Below are positions 35,230-43,801 of a stretch of 64,000 nt of DNA, in pieces. The first letter of the stretch is position 1, and each line of letters opens with the position of its first letter. The notes beneath the pieces are model-generated. The model saw only the letters and a program-made list of their open reading frames with translations. It was not told the origin of the DNA and searched no databases. Origin of the DNA: Candidatus Gastranaerophilales bacterium (lineage in GTDB: Bacteria > Cyanobacteriota > Vampirovibrionia > Gastranaerophilales > Gastranaerophilaceae); NCBI GenBank assembly GCA_910586855.1, contig CAJUJH010000002.1, positions 310,001 to 374,000 of the forward strand, written 5' to 3'. Both the position numbers and the translations under genes were made by a program.

Positions 35230-35499
35230 TTGCAACAAACAATCCAAACAAATCTAAAAAGAATGAAAAACTTCCTCGGGTTTGCAAAAAGCTATTTAAT
35301 CAGGAAAAATCCGGTGAAAGCTTTTATTAATGATATGATTGCAACATTTAAAGATATGCTCTCAATCAACAAAAAAAGGAAGCTTGCAAAATACAGATTA
35401 AATTACCAAATGTACAAATTAAACCAAATGGAAAAACTTATTGCAGCAAACAATGAGCATGTTTTTCTAAGAGGTAATAAATTCAACGAAATGAGATAA
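35230..35499 (+). CDS. Small basic protein of the filament-like cluster
   Basis: An 89-residue, strongly basic helical protein starting at TTG, preceded by AGGAG. Residues about 30-75 (KAFINDMIATFKDML then a Lys/Tyr-rich helix) are predicted to be continuous helix. The size, charge and position, one base before the coiled-coil gene at 35501, would suit a dedicated chaperone or small structural subunit. No known family is recognised. Confidence 0.6.
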   Translation: MQQTIQTNLKRMKNFLGFAKSYLIRKNPVKAFINDMIATFKDMLSINKKRKLAKYRLNYQMYKLNQMEKLIAANNEHVFLRGNKFNEMR

Positions 35500-35500
35500 G

Positions 35501-35830
35501 ATGGGTTTAATCACCGCAACAATCAGAAAGACGCAATTAAATAACTACAGGCTTGATTTAGAATACAAGATGCAGTTAATTTCTGCATCAAAACTGAATT
35601 TGAGCCAAACGGTTAACGATTTATTATCTGTTGCAAGTGATTTAGATGCAGATTCTCCTGAAGCAAAAGCACTTGAAAAAAGGAAAGAGCGGCTTTATCT
35701 GGTTGAAAAGAAACTGGATGAGCAGATGCAAAGGTTTGAAACTCAGCTTAAGATGGTTGAAGCCGAAATGCAATCTTGCAATCAGATGATTGATAAAAAC
35801 ATTCAATATTCTTATGGCGGCGGAAGATAA
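35501..35830 (+). CDS. Coiled-coil protein sharing terminal modules with the 32905 protein
   Basis: A 109-residue, all-helical protein. The N-terminal EYKMQLISASKLNLS aligns with EYEGQQVNQERTSLA of the 32905 protein, and the C-terminal LVEKKLDEQMQRFETQL then IDKNIQYSY aligns with its LELRLKQLDTEQNAL then IETNVEATF. The two are therefore one family, here without the middle domain, as a minimal axial subunit would be. It has its own ATG one base after the preceding stop. The 35877 terminator follows. Confidence 0.7.
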   Translation: MGLITATIRKTQLNNYRLDLEYKMQLISASKLNLSQTVNDLLSVASDLDADSPEAKALEKRKERLYLVEKKLDEQMQRFETQLKMVEAEMQSCNQMIDKNIQYSYGGGR

Positions 35831-35876
35831 TATATAAACACTCTTTTTAAAGGCTGTAGAAAAAATAGCAATAACT

Positions 35877-35910
35877 AAAGACTTTATCAATTATGATAAA
35901 GTCTTTTAGA
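35877..35910. terminator. Bidirectional terminator between the filament-like genes and leuS
   Basis: Perfect 13-base arms AAAGACTTTATCA and TGATAAAGTCTTT with an ATTA loop, followed by TTTTAGAATATTTTT on the plus strand. It serves both converging genes. Confidence 0.85.
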
Positions 35911-35927
35911 ATATTTTTACTAGCGAT

Positions 35928-38453
35928 TTATTTCACTACAATATTAACCAGTTTATTTGGAACAACGATAGTTTTGACAACAGTTTTGCCATCCAGTGCA
36001 GTCTGCACTTTTTCGCTTGCCATAGCTAAAGCAGTTAACTCTTCATTGCTTTGATTATTTGAAGTTTCAATTTTATCCCTTATTTTGCCGTTAATTTGAA
36101 CAATTAAAGTCACATCGTTTAACTTTGTTAAATTTTCATCATATTTTGGCCAATTAAGTTCATGGACTGAACCTTTAATTCCTGCTTTTTCAGCAAGGTT
36201 TGAGTAAATCTCTTCGCTCATATAGACAGCAACCGGTGATAATAGTTTTAACAACGAAATAAGTGCAAAACTTAATGTATTCGGTTCAATTGAGCTTTCA
36301 TCTTTAACGTAGTCATAGATTGCATTTGTAAGCTCTCTATATCTTGAAACTACGGTATTAAACTGAAATTCATTTTCAATATCATTTGTGATTTTTTTAA
36401 TTGAAATATGAACTTCACGAAGAAGCCTATCGCTTTTAGGGTCAAGGTTTTCAGGAATTTTATAATCAAGCGATATTAAATCTTGGTATTTTGAATAGAG
36501 TCTGTAAACACGGCTTAAGAATTTATAACATCCTTCAACGCCAGCATCCGACCAGTCAAAATCACGCGCCGGGGGTGAATCTGATATGATAAATAATCTT
36601 GCAGTATCTGCTCCGTAATTTGCAAAAATTTCATCAGGGTCAACAGTATTTCCTTTTGATTTGGACATTTTGGAGCCGTCTTTTAATACCATTCCTTGTG
36701 TTAAAAGGTTTTTAAACGGTTCATCAAAATTCAATAAGCCGCAGTCTCTAAGGGCTTTTGTGAAGAATCTTGAATAAAGAAGGTGTAAAATAGCATGCTC
36801 AATTCCGCCAACGTATTGGTCAACCGGGAGCCATTTATTTACAAGGTCTTTATCAAAACATTTGTCGCTGTTTTTAGCATCAGCATAGCGCATGTAGTAC
36901 CAGCTTGAGCACATAAATGTGTCCATAGTATCTGTTTCACGTTTTGCAGGACCGCCACAAACGGGACAAACGGTGTTTTCAAAGGTCTTGGATGTTTTAA
37001 CTGGCGATATCCCCTGAACTGAAAAATCAACATCGGTTGGTAATTTTACAGGTAATTCACTATCCGGTACAGGCTGACATCCGCATTTTTCACAGTATAC
37101 AACAGGAATTGGCGCACCCCAGTATCTTTGTCTTGAAATAAGCCAATCTCTTAATCTATATTGAGTTTTAGCATAGCCAAAACCTTGTTTTTCAGCAAAC
37201 TCAGTGATTTTTGCTTTTGCTTCTTCGTTATTGATTCCGTTAAATTCACCCGAATTTACCAAGACACCCGGGTCTGTGTAGACTTTATCAGGGCTGTAGC
37301 CTTCGCCATCAATAACCTGAATAATCGGCAGATTGAATTTTTTTGCAAAATCAAAGTCTCTTTCATCATGTGCAGGAACTGCCATAACGGCGCCTGTTCC
37401 GTAGTCCACAATTGCATAATCAGCTACCCAAATCGGGCAAACACGTCCCGTAAGAGGGTTTATAATATGTGTGCCGAGAGGAACGCCTGTCTTAACTCTT
37501 TCTGTTGAAAGGCGTTCAATTTCAGACATTTTTCTTGCGTTTTCTCTATATTTTTCAACAATTTCACGATTTTCAGGTGTTGTTAGTTTTTCAATGTCAG
37601 GATATTCAGGTGCTACAACAAGGTAAGTTATACCAAATGCCGTATCAGGGCGGGTTGTATAAACAGGAATTTCAAGCCCCAAATTGTTTGAATCACAATT
37701 GCAGCCTTCTTTTTTGCAGCTACAGCTATTCTCAAATTCTTTAACTTTGAATTTTAAAATTGTACCTTTGGATTTTCCAATCCAGTTTGCCTGCATTGTT
37801 TTAACGTTATCCCCCCAGCCTTCAAGCTTATTGAGGTCTTCCAGTAAAACTTCGGCATAATCTGTTATTTTTAAAAACCACTGTTCAAGGTTTTTCTTTG
37901 TAACATCTGAGTCGCAGCGCCAGCATTTACCATCTATAACTTGCTCGTTTGCAAGTACGGTAGCGCACTTTTCGCACCAATTAACGGCAGCACCTTTTTT
38001 ATAGGCTAGACCTTTTTTATAAAGCTGTAAAAACAGCCATTGAGTCCATTTATAATAGTCTTCTTTGCAGGTGGCTGCTTCTCTGTCCCAATCAACAGAT
38101 AAACCCAGCATTTTAAGCTGTTTTTTCATATAAGAAATGTTTTTATCAGTCCACTCTGCAGGGTTTACGCCATGCTGAATGGCTGCATTTTCTGCAGGGA
38201 GTCCGAAACTATCCCATCCCATAGGATGTAAAACATTATAGCCCATTGCCTTTTTGAATCTTGCAATAACGTCTGTTATGGTGTAGTTTCTAACATGTCC
38301 CATATGAAGCTTGCCGCTTGGGTATGGAAACATTGAAAGTGCGTAATATTTTGGTTTATCTGAATCATCATAAGTTTTAAAAGCCTTATTTTCTTCCCAA
38401 ATATCAAGCCATTTTTTTTCAATTTTTGAAGGATAATATTCACTCATTAACAT
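35928..38453 (-). CDS. leuS: Leucyl-tRNA synthetase
   Basis: An 841-residue class I synthetase that charges tRNA-Leu. HIGH is present as YPSGKLHMGHVRN near residue 45, and KMSKS as GSKMSKSKGN near 600. The zinc knuckle CEKCATVLANEQVIDGKC is near 160-180 and the editing domain follows, with TTRPDT. An unusual Cys-rich insert (FENSCSCKKEGCNCDSNN, about 240-257) sits at the editing-domain border. The start is either Met1 or Met3. The gene lies 100 bases after the thiS-like gene and may share its operon. Confidence 0.96.
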   Translation of the reverse strand: MLMSEYYPSKIEKKWLDIWEENKAFKTYDDSDKPKYYALSMFPYPSGKLHMGHVRNYTITDVIARFKKAMGYNVLHPMGWDSFGLPAENAAIQHGVNPAEWTDKNISYMKKQLKMLGLSVDWDREAATCKEDYYKWTQWLFLQLYKKGLAYKKGAAVNWCEKCATVLANEQVIDGKCWRCDSDVTKKNLEQWFLKITDYAEVLLEDLNKLEGWGDNVKTMQANWIGKSKGTILKFKVKEFENSCSCKKEGCNCDSNNLGLEIPVYTTRPDTAFGITYLVVAPEYPDIEKLTTPENREIVEKYRENARKMSEIERLSTERVKTGVPLGTHIINPLTGRVCPIWVADYAIVDYGTGAVMAVPAHDERDFDFAKKFNLPIIQVIDGEGYSPDKVYTDPGVLVNSGEFNGINNEEAKAKITEFAEKQGFGYAKTQYRLRDWLISRQRYWGAPIPVVYCEKCGCQPVPDSELPVKLPTDVDFSVQGISPVKTSKTFENTVCPVCGGPAKRETDTMDTFMCSSWYYMRYADAKNSDKCFDKDLVNKWLPVDQYVGGIEHAILHLLYSRFFTKALRDCGLLNFDEPFKNLLTQGMVLKDGSKMSKSKGNTVDPDEIFANYGADTARLFIISDSPPARDFDWSDAGVEGCYKFLSRVYRLYSKYQDLISLDYKIPENLDPKSDRLLREVHISIKKITNDIENEFQFNTVVSRYRELTNAIYDYVKDESSIEPNTLSFALISLLKLLSPVAVYMSEEIYSNLAEKAGIKGSVHELNWPKYDENLTKLNDVTLIVQINGKIRDKIETSNNQSNEELTALAMASEKVQTALDGKTVVKTIVVPNKLVNIVVK

Positions 38454-38553
38454 ACGCTTTTTCTCTTTTTACTTCCTATTTTATAATGTAAAAGAATTAT
38501 ACCTTAAAAGTATATTTTTTGTTTTTACTTTTAGATTTTACTTGTTGCGGGGT

Positions 38554-38769
38554 TTAACCCCCTCCTGCAAAACCTACAACTTCAACGCTGTCGCCTTCTT
38601 TAATAAAAGTTGAATCATAATCTTCTTTATTTATTATTTTTAAATTTAATTCAATTGCAAAAAAGCCTTTTAAATTACGTATTTCAGCAAACTTTGAAAC
38701 AGATAATTGTCCGCTTTCTGTATCAAATTCATTATTTTCGCCATTTAGGGTGATTATAATTTTTTTCAT
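38554..38769 (-). CDS. ThiS-like sulfur carrier protein
   Basis: A 71-residue ubiquitin-fold protein ending GFAGGG, the C-terminal Gly-Gly needed for thiocarboxylate formation. ThiS donates sulfur to the thiazole of thiamine after activation by ThiF; MoaD is the other option. No thiG or thiF is adjacent. The nearest activating enzyme is the HesA/ThiF-like gene at 60860. It is the last gene of the 2-oxoacid oxidoreductase operon, whose enzyme needs thiamine diphosphate, which may explain the grouping. Confidence 0.75.
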   Translation of the reverse strand: MKKIIITLNGENNEFDTESGQLSVSKFAEIRNLKGFFAIELNLKIINKEDYDSTFIKEGDSVEVVGFAGGG

Positions 38770-38772
38770 AAT

Positions 38773-39363
38773 TTAACAGACAGCTCTTTCTAAAGCTTTA
38801 TTATCTAAAGAAGTTGATTTTATAAGATTATATCCGGCTTCAAAGGATTCAAGATTGAATTTTAAAAATTCCGGTTTTTTGGCTGAAGACACTTTTGTTA
38901 AAGCCTTTATAACACTTTCTTTTGTTAAAATACTTGTTTTTCTAATTAAAAGCCCTAGCGCCATAATATTTAAAAGCATTTTTTCTTTTGAATGTGCTGC
39001 TAAATCTGAAAGCGGCTCAAGAACGTATTCTATGTCGCTTCGAAAAGCTCTTTCTCCTATCATAGAAGAATTTACAATAGCAAGTCCGTTTTTTGAAATA
39101 GTGTTTTCAAATTTATTTATTGCAGCCTTGCTTAAAAATACTCCGTAATCAGCTTCATCGAATAATGGGGATGGGATTTCGCCATCTGAAATTACAACAA
39201 AGCAATTTGCGCTGCCTCCGCGCATCTCTGCCCCGTAAGACGGCATCCAGGTTGTATTTTTGCCTTCTATTATAGCGGCTTCTGCAAGAGTGGTTCCTAA
39301 GAATAAAACTCCCTGTCCTCCAAACCCGGCGATAATTATATGCTTTTCAGAATTTGTATTCAT
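38773..39363 (-). CDS. korC: 2-oxoacid:ferredoxin oxidoreductase, gamma subunit
   Basis: A 196-residue gamma subunit with the family signature AGFGGQGVLFLG near residue 12 and MPSYGAEMRGG near 45. I start it at ATG 39363 (MNTNSEKH) with GGAGTTT upstream instead of the longer form. Together with the alpha and beta subunits and the ferredoxin it oxidises a 2-oxoacid to acyl-CoA and reduces ferredoxin. Order and orientation match Kor/Vor operons. Confidence 0.88.
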   Translation of the reverse strand: MNTNSEKHIIIAGFGGQGVLFLGTTLAEAAIIEGKNTTWMPSYGAEMRGGSANCFVVISDGEIPSPLFDEADYGVFLSKAAINKFENTISKNGLAIVNSSMIGERAFRSDIEYVLEPLSDLAAHSKEKMLLNIMALGLLIRKTSILTKESVIKALTKVSSAKKPEFLKFNLESFEAGYNLIKSTSLDNKALERAVC

Positions 39364-39380
39364 AAGGTAAACTCCTAAAC

Positions 39381-40163
39381 TTATCCGCAAATATCTTTAA
39401 CGGATGAAATGTCTTTTAAGACACCAATTTTGTGAACTTTTGAGACTTCATTTTGAATATACGCCATTGAATCGACAGGGGATAATTTCCAGCCTGTGGG
39501 GCATGCACATAAGACTTCTATAAAAGAAAATCCGCGTTCTTCTATTTGATTTATAAATCCTTTTTTAATCGCAGCCTTTGTTTTTATAATGCTTTGCGGA
39601 TTGTAAATGCCGCATCTTTCCACATATACCGCTCCATCACAGAGCGCTACCATTTCTGCAATATGAACAGGATAGCCATTTTTTATCGGGTCTCTGCCTT
39701 GTTTTGTTGTGGTTGTTTTTTGACCTAAAATGCTTGTGGCGCTTGCCTGTCCGCCTGTCATGCCAAAATTTGTATTATTGATACAAATTGTTGTGATGTT
39801 TTCCCCGCGGCATGCTGTGTGAATAGTTTCATTCATGCCAATTGTTGCAGCATCACCGTCACCCTGATAGGTGAATACTATTTTATCGGGTTTTGCACGC
39901 TTAACGCCTGTTGCAACACAAGGTGCTCTGCCGTGAGATGAACCTACTATATCAAGGTCATAAAACTTTTCCATGCTGATAGAACAACCTACAGATGCTA
40001 CTGCTATTGTTTTTCCCTGTACGCCAAGTTCATCAATTATTTCCGCAACAAGTCTCAGTACTATACCGTGCCCGCATCCTGCGCAAAATGGATAATCATA
40101 ATTTTCTTGTATTGTTTTTGGTCTCTCAAAAACCTTTTTTGGTGTACTTGTTGTATTTAGCAT
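39381..40163 (-). CDS. korB: 2-oxoacid:ferredoxin oxidoreductase, beta (TPP) subunit
   Basis: A 260-residue thiamine-diphosphate-binding subunit. It has CAGCGHG near residue 27, the TPP motif GDGDAATIGMNETIHTACR near 100-118, and NNTNFGMTGGQASATS. It overlaps the alpha gene by seven bases, which indicates coupling. Specificity between 2-oxoglutarate and branched-chain 2-oxoacids cannot be fixed from this subunit. Confidence 0.9.
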   Translation of the reverse strand: MLNTTSTPKKVFERPKTIQENYDYPFCAGCGHGIVLRLVAEIIDELGVQGKTIAVASVGCSISMEKFYDLDIVGSSHGRAPCVATGVKRAKPDKIVFTYQGDGDAATIGMNETIHTACRGENITTICINNTNFGMTGGQASATSILGQKTTTTKQGRDPIKNGYPVHIAEMVALCDGAVYVERCGIYNPQSIIKTKAAIKKGFINQIEERGFSFIEVLCACPTGWKLSPVDSMAYIQNEVSKVHKIGVLKDISSVKDICG

Positions 40164-41254
40164 ACTGCACCTGCCTTTTGGCTTGAATATTTTTTTGAAA
40201 GTTCAATGATTTTTTCCATAATCTCATGAGCTTTAACAATCTCACCGCCTAATTTTGAGATTAATTCAACAGGGCAAACCCCATCTATTGCAGCTTTTAC
40301 GTCTAATAACATTTGTCCTTCATTTAATTCAATATCAAGGAGGACTTTTTTACCTGCTGCCGCTTCCTTAAGCTCGTTCGAGGGGAAAGGCCAAACAGTA
40401 ATCGGTCTAAATAATCCAACCTTCAAACCAGTTTTTCTGGCTTCTGTTACAACACTTTTTGCCACCCTTGCAACTGTACCGAATGCTGTAATTAAAATAT
40501 CTGCATCTTCTGTCATAAATTCTTCATACATAACTTCATTCATTTGAATTTGATTGTATTTGGATTGAAGCTTAGCGTTTAGTTTTGGCAGGTCATCTCC
40601 TTGCATATGCAGTGATACAAGTTTTCTAAATGGTCTTTTATTTGCACCCTCGCCTACCCCGTCAGCTTCCCAGTCTGAAGAATCAGGAATTTTTAAATCA
40701 AACGGTTTTAATTCAACAGGCTCCATCATCTGTCCTATCATACCGTCTGCAAGGAGCATTGCAGGATTTCTGTATTTAAAAGCCAAATAAAAAGTTTTAT
40801 AGGTTAATTCTACGGCTTCACTTATGGAAGATGGGGCAAGTACAATCGTTCTGTAATCACCGTTTCCACCACCTTTTGTAGCTTGAAAATAATCACCTTG
40901 AGATGGTGTAATATTGCCTAATCCCGGACCTGCACGCATTACACTTATGATAACGCCGGGGATTTCCGCTGTTGCCATAGCTGAAATTGCTTCTTGCATA
41001 AGAGCGATAGCACATGAAGATGAACTTGTCATAGCCAGTGTACCTGTAGATGCAGCACCTATTAGCATATTTACTGCAGCAAGCTCAGATTCGGCACTTA
41101 TATAGGTCCTGCCCAATTTTGGCATTTCATCACTCATAAACTCGCCTATTTCATTCTGCGGTGTAATGGGATAGCCGAAATAGCACTCTAAACCCACATT
41201 TATAGCTGCTTGAGCAATGGCTTTATTACCCTTTATTAAAACTTTTTGTGTCAT
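40157..41254 (-). CDS. korA: 2-oxoacid:ferredoxin oxidoreductase, alpha subunit (VorB/KorA type)
   Basis: A 365-residue alpha subunit with the pyrimidine-binding start FGYPITPQNEI near residue 25, SSSSCAIALMQEAI near 75 and the GPGLGNITPSQGDY segment. The single-domain form without a fused gamma domain is that called VorB (3-methyl-2-oxobutanoate) or KorA (2-oxoglutarate) in anaerobes. The product would be an acyl-CoA plus reduced ferredoxin, which the hydrogenases encoded divergently at 41704 could consume. Confidence 0.88.
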   Translation of the reverse strand: MTQKVLIKGNKAIAQAAINVGLECYFGYPITPQNEIGEFMSDEMPKLGRTYISAESELAAVNMLIGAASTGTLAMTSSSSCAIALMQEAISAMATAEIPGVIISVMRAGPGLGNITPSQGDYFQATKGGGNGDYRTIVLAPSSISEAVELTYKTFYLAFKYRNPAMLLADGMIGQMMEPVELKPFDLKIPDSSDWEADGVGEGANKRPFRKLVSLHMQGDDLPKLNAKLQSKYNQIQMNEVMYEEFMTEDADILITAFGTVARVAKSVVTEARKTGLKVGLFRPITVWPFPSNELKEAAAGKKVLLDIELNEGQMLLDVKAAIDGVCPVELISKLGGEIVKAHEIMEKIIELSKKYSSQKAGAVC

Positions 41255-41258
41255 TTGA

Positions 41259-41468
41259 TTACTTGTAGACCTCTTTTATTGCAATATCTGGGCAGCTTAT
41301 GGCACAAAGGGCACAGCCTAAACAAGCATCTTTCTGCTTATCAAAAACTGCATATTTGCTCCCCGAAGAATTTGTCTCGCTCCCAATTTTTATAAGCTTT
41401 TTGGGGCACACACTAACACATATACCGCAAGCTTTGCATTTTTCTTTATCAATTACAATGTTTGACAT
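41259..41468 (-). CDS. korD: Ferredoxin-like delta subunit, 2 x [4Fe-4S]
   Basis: A 69-residue bacterial ferredoxin with two motifs, CKACGICVSVCPKK (from residue 10) and CLGCALCAISCPD (from residue 49), each binding one cluster. It is the first gene of the oxidoreductase operon. The -10-like TAGCAT six bases before the ATG and TTGCAC 18 bases further suggest a weak leaderless promoter. Confidence 0.9.
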   Translation of the reverse strand: MSNIVIDKEKCKACGICVSVCPKKLIKIGSETNSSGSKYAVFDKQKDACLGCALCAISCPDIAIKEVYK

Positions 41469-41474
41469 AACTAC

Positions 41475-41504
41475 ATGCTAACACCTAAATAAAAAATAGT
41501 GCAA
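41475..41504 (-). promoter_or_regulatory. Possible leaderless promoter of the oxidoreductase operon
   Basis: TTGCAC, an 18-base gap and TAGCAT, then six bases to the korD ATG. The -10 matches only four of six consensus positions, so this is weaker than the other cases. Confidence 0.35.
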
Positions 41505-41624
41505 ATTAACTATTTAAATTTACAATTGACAACAATTTGAAAAATATTGCAGTCTTTAATTATTAAGAATAATGCACAAAAGAATAATAGTATTTTGATA
41601 TTAAAATCTGTTGCTGTAATGCTT

Positions 41625-41653
41625 TTGCATATTACTGGTTTTTGGTTTAAAAT
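41625..41653 (+). promoter_or_regulatory. Promoter of the hydrogenase operon
   Basis: TTGCAT (41625-41630), 17 bases, TAAAAT (41648-41653), about 50 bases before the first gene. Confidence 0.55.
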
Positions 41654-41703
41654 TCTAATTAAAGTTAACTTTTAATAATTTGAAAGGCTTTTGGAAAAGA
41701 GAC

Positions 41704-41931
41704 GTGAAAAACATAAAGATTTGTATGGGAAGTTCTTGTTTTGCAAGAGGAAATGATGAGAATTTAGAAATTATTGAACAGTATATTAAGGAAAACAACC
41801 TTGATACAACTGTTGAGATAACAGGTTCAAGATGCGATAATATTTGTACACATGGACCAAATATTAATATAGATGGTGTACAATATTATGGTGTTGATAA
41901 AAAGAAATTAATGGAACTTTTGAATGAATAA
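41704..41931 (+). CDS. Thioredoxin-like [2Fe-2S] ferredoxin (first copy)
   Basis: A 75-residue protein, taken from GTG 41704 because GGAAAAGAG lies just upstream; TTG 41680 would add eight residues. CMGSSC near residue 6 and CDNIC near 42 give the four cysteines of a NuoE-type [2Fe-2S] cluster. Such small proteins accompany sensory and bifurcating [FeFe]-hydrogenases as electron shuttles. The next gene overlaps by eight bases. Confidence 0.82.
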   Translation: MKNIKICMGSSCFARGNDENLEIIEQYIKENNLDTTVEITGSRCDNICTHGPNINIDGVQYYGVDKKKLMELLNE

Positions 41932-43798
41932 AATTCTTCCAGTTTACACTCTGAAAAATGAGTGCAGCGACTGTTATAAGTGTGTTAGACATTGTTTTGT
42001 TAAGGCAATCAAGATTGAATCCGGGCATGCAAGCGTTATTGGCGATAAATGTATAACATGCGGAGCTTGTGTATTAAATTGTCCTTCTAAGGCAAAAAGG
42101 GTTCGCAATGATATTGAAAAAGTTAAAAATATTTTAATGCCCAAAAATGGTGTAAAACCTGATGTTTATGTTTCTTTGGCGCCAACTTTTTCGGGGGTTT
42201 TCTCCAATATGCCAAAAGAAAAACTGATTGCAATATTAAAGAAGCTTGGATTTAAAGGAGTATCGGAAACCGCAATTGGCGCACAGGCTGTATCTATTAA
42301 AACTGCCGAGATGTTATGTGATACTTCTTGCAATGCAGACGGTAATCAGAATTTTGCAGACAATAATGCGGTTGAGCAAAAAGATGTTAAAGGTTATGAA
42401 CAAAAGTTATATATATCAAGTGCTTGTCCTGCTGCAGTTGATTTTATAAGAATGTATCATCCAGAGTTTGCAAAAAATATAACACCAATTGCATCTCCTG
42501 CTTTAACACATGCTAAGCTTTTGAAAGAAAAATTTGGGGAAAATATAAAGGTAGTATTTATTGGTCCTTGCATCGCAAAGAAAAATGAGGCAGACAGGAA
42601 TCCTGATTTAATCAGTGCAGCCCTTACTTTTGATGAATTGAAATATTGGCTCAATGAAGAGTATATCAATACTGAAAAAATTAATTATGAAGGCGAGCAT
42701 TTTGTACCGGAAGACGCTTATGAGGGTTCATTGTACCCCATTGAAGGTGGTATGAATGATACAATAAAGAAGTGTCTTAGAAATTATGAATTTGATGAAG
42801 TAAAAAACATCAAGTTTTTAACAGCAAGTTCTTTAGAAACCATAGATAGGGTTTTAAAAGGTTTTGATGAAAGTACACTCAAAAATAAAATATTTATAGA
42901 AGCTTTGAGTTGTGCTGCAGGCTGTGTCGGCGGTCCGGGGATTTCTGATAAAAAATCAGGGCTTGATATAATGACAAGGATTATTAATTATACAAAACTT
43001 CGCCCCGAGATTCCAAAAGAGCCTGAAACAGTTGTGGATATGGAATATTCTGTTAATCCTGTTCAGGATAAAAAATATAGTGTTGAAGAATTAAGAAAAG
43101 CGCTTAAAAAGATTGGAAAAAATTCGGTTGAAGATGAACTTAACTGCGGCGGGTGCGGGTATTCTTCATGCCGAGAGATGGGTTATGCGCTCTTAAGAAA
43201 TGAGGCCGAGCCTTCTCAATGTGCTTCTTATATGAGGCAAATTGCGCATAGAAAGGCAGATGCACTTTTAAGATGTATGCCATCTGCTATGGTTATGGTG
43301 GATAAAGACTTAAAGGTGGCAGAAGCTAATAATGCATTTATAAAAATGTTTATGCCTGATATGTATGATGTCTATTCGCAAAATCCTGATATGTTAAAGG
43401 GTGCCGCCATTGATAAAATTGTAGATTTTGATTTTATCTTCAAAACTGCACTTAGCGATTATTCTGATATTCATAAAGAACATTATCCTGTAAATGACAG
43501 GTTATATGATATTACAGCATTTACCATTGAAAAAGATGAGCTTGTAGGTGCCATCATTGTTGATGTAACACGTTCTCAGGTAAATAGGGAAAAAATAGCC
43601 CAAAAGGCACATGAAGTTATTACGAAAAATATTTCTATAGTACAGAATATTGCTTGCCTATTGGGAGAACATATGGTTGAAACCGAATTGCTGTTAAGTT
43701 CGATTGCACAGGATTATGATAAGGATGTTGTTGAAGATTCAAACCTTGTTGAGAATTTAGGTGAAAATACCTCAAATGAACCTGAGGATGAGCAATAA
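41924..43798 (+). CDS. Sensory-type [FeFe]-hydrogenase with PAS domain (HydS/HfsB-like)
   Basis: The 624-residue protein has, in order: two [4Fe-4S] motifs (CSDCYKCVRHC from residue 11; CITCGACVLNC near 45); an H-cluster domain with SSACPAAV (near 165), GPCIAKKNEA (near 213) and ALSCAAGCVGGPG (near 328), which keeps four cysteines but differs from the canonical TSCCP and ACPGGC; a CGGCGYSSC cluster motif (near 407); and a PAS domain (about 450-545). This order defines the putative sensory groups C/D. It is likely a redox or H2 sensor acting on the phosphatase that follows three bases later. Confidence 0.85.
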   Translation: MNKILPVYTLKNECSDCYKCVRHCFVKAIKIESGHASVIGDKCITCGACVLNCPSKAKRVRNDIEKVKNILMPKNGVKPDVYVSLAPTFSGVFSNMPKEKLIAILKKLGFKGVSETAIGAQAVSIKTAEMLCDTSCNADGNQNFADNNAVEQKDVKGYEQKLYISSACPAAVDFIRMYHPEFAKNITPIASPALTHAKLLKEKFGENIKVVFIGPCIAKKNEADRNPDLISAALTFDELKYWLNEEYINTEKINYEGEHFVPEDAYEGSLYPIEGGMNDTIKKCLRNYEFDEVKNIKFLTASSLETIDRVLKGFDESTLKNKIFIEALSCAAGCVGGPGISDKKSGLDIMTRIINYTKLRPEIPKEPETVVDMEYSVNPVQDKKYSVEELRKALKKIGKNSVEDELNCGGCGYSSCREMGYALLRNEAEPSQCASYMRQIAHRKADALLRCMPSAMVMVDKDLKVAEANNAFIKMFMPDMYDVYSQNPDMLKGAAIDKIVDFDFIFKTALSDYSDIHKEHYPVNDRLYDITAFTIEKDELVGAIIVDVTRSQVNREKIAQKAHEVITKNISIVQNIACLLGEHMVETELLLSSIAQDYDKDVVEDSNLVENLGENTSNEPEDEQ

Positions 43799-43801
43799 AC
43801 T

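Noticed and set aside
38460..38553. T-box or other riboswitch before leuS
   Set aside because: The leader is about 100 bases and lacks the T-box core GGGTGGTACC and an antiterminator pair.
38554..38580. GGGGTTAAACCCC as terminator after the ThiS-like gene
   Set aside because: It has no following T run on the minus strand and overlaps the stop codon; transcription into leuS is as likely.
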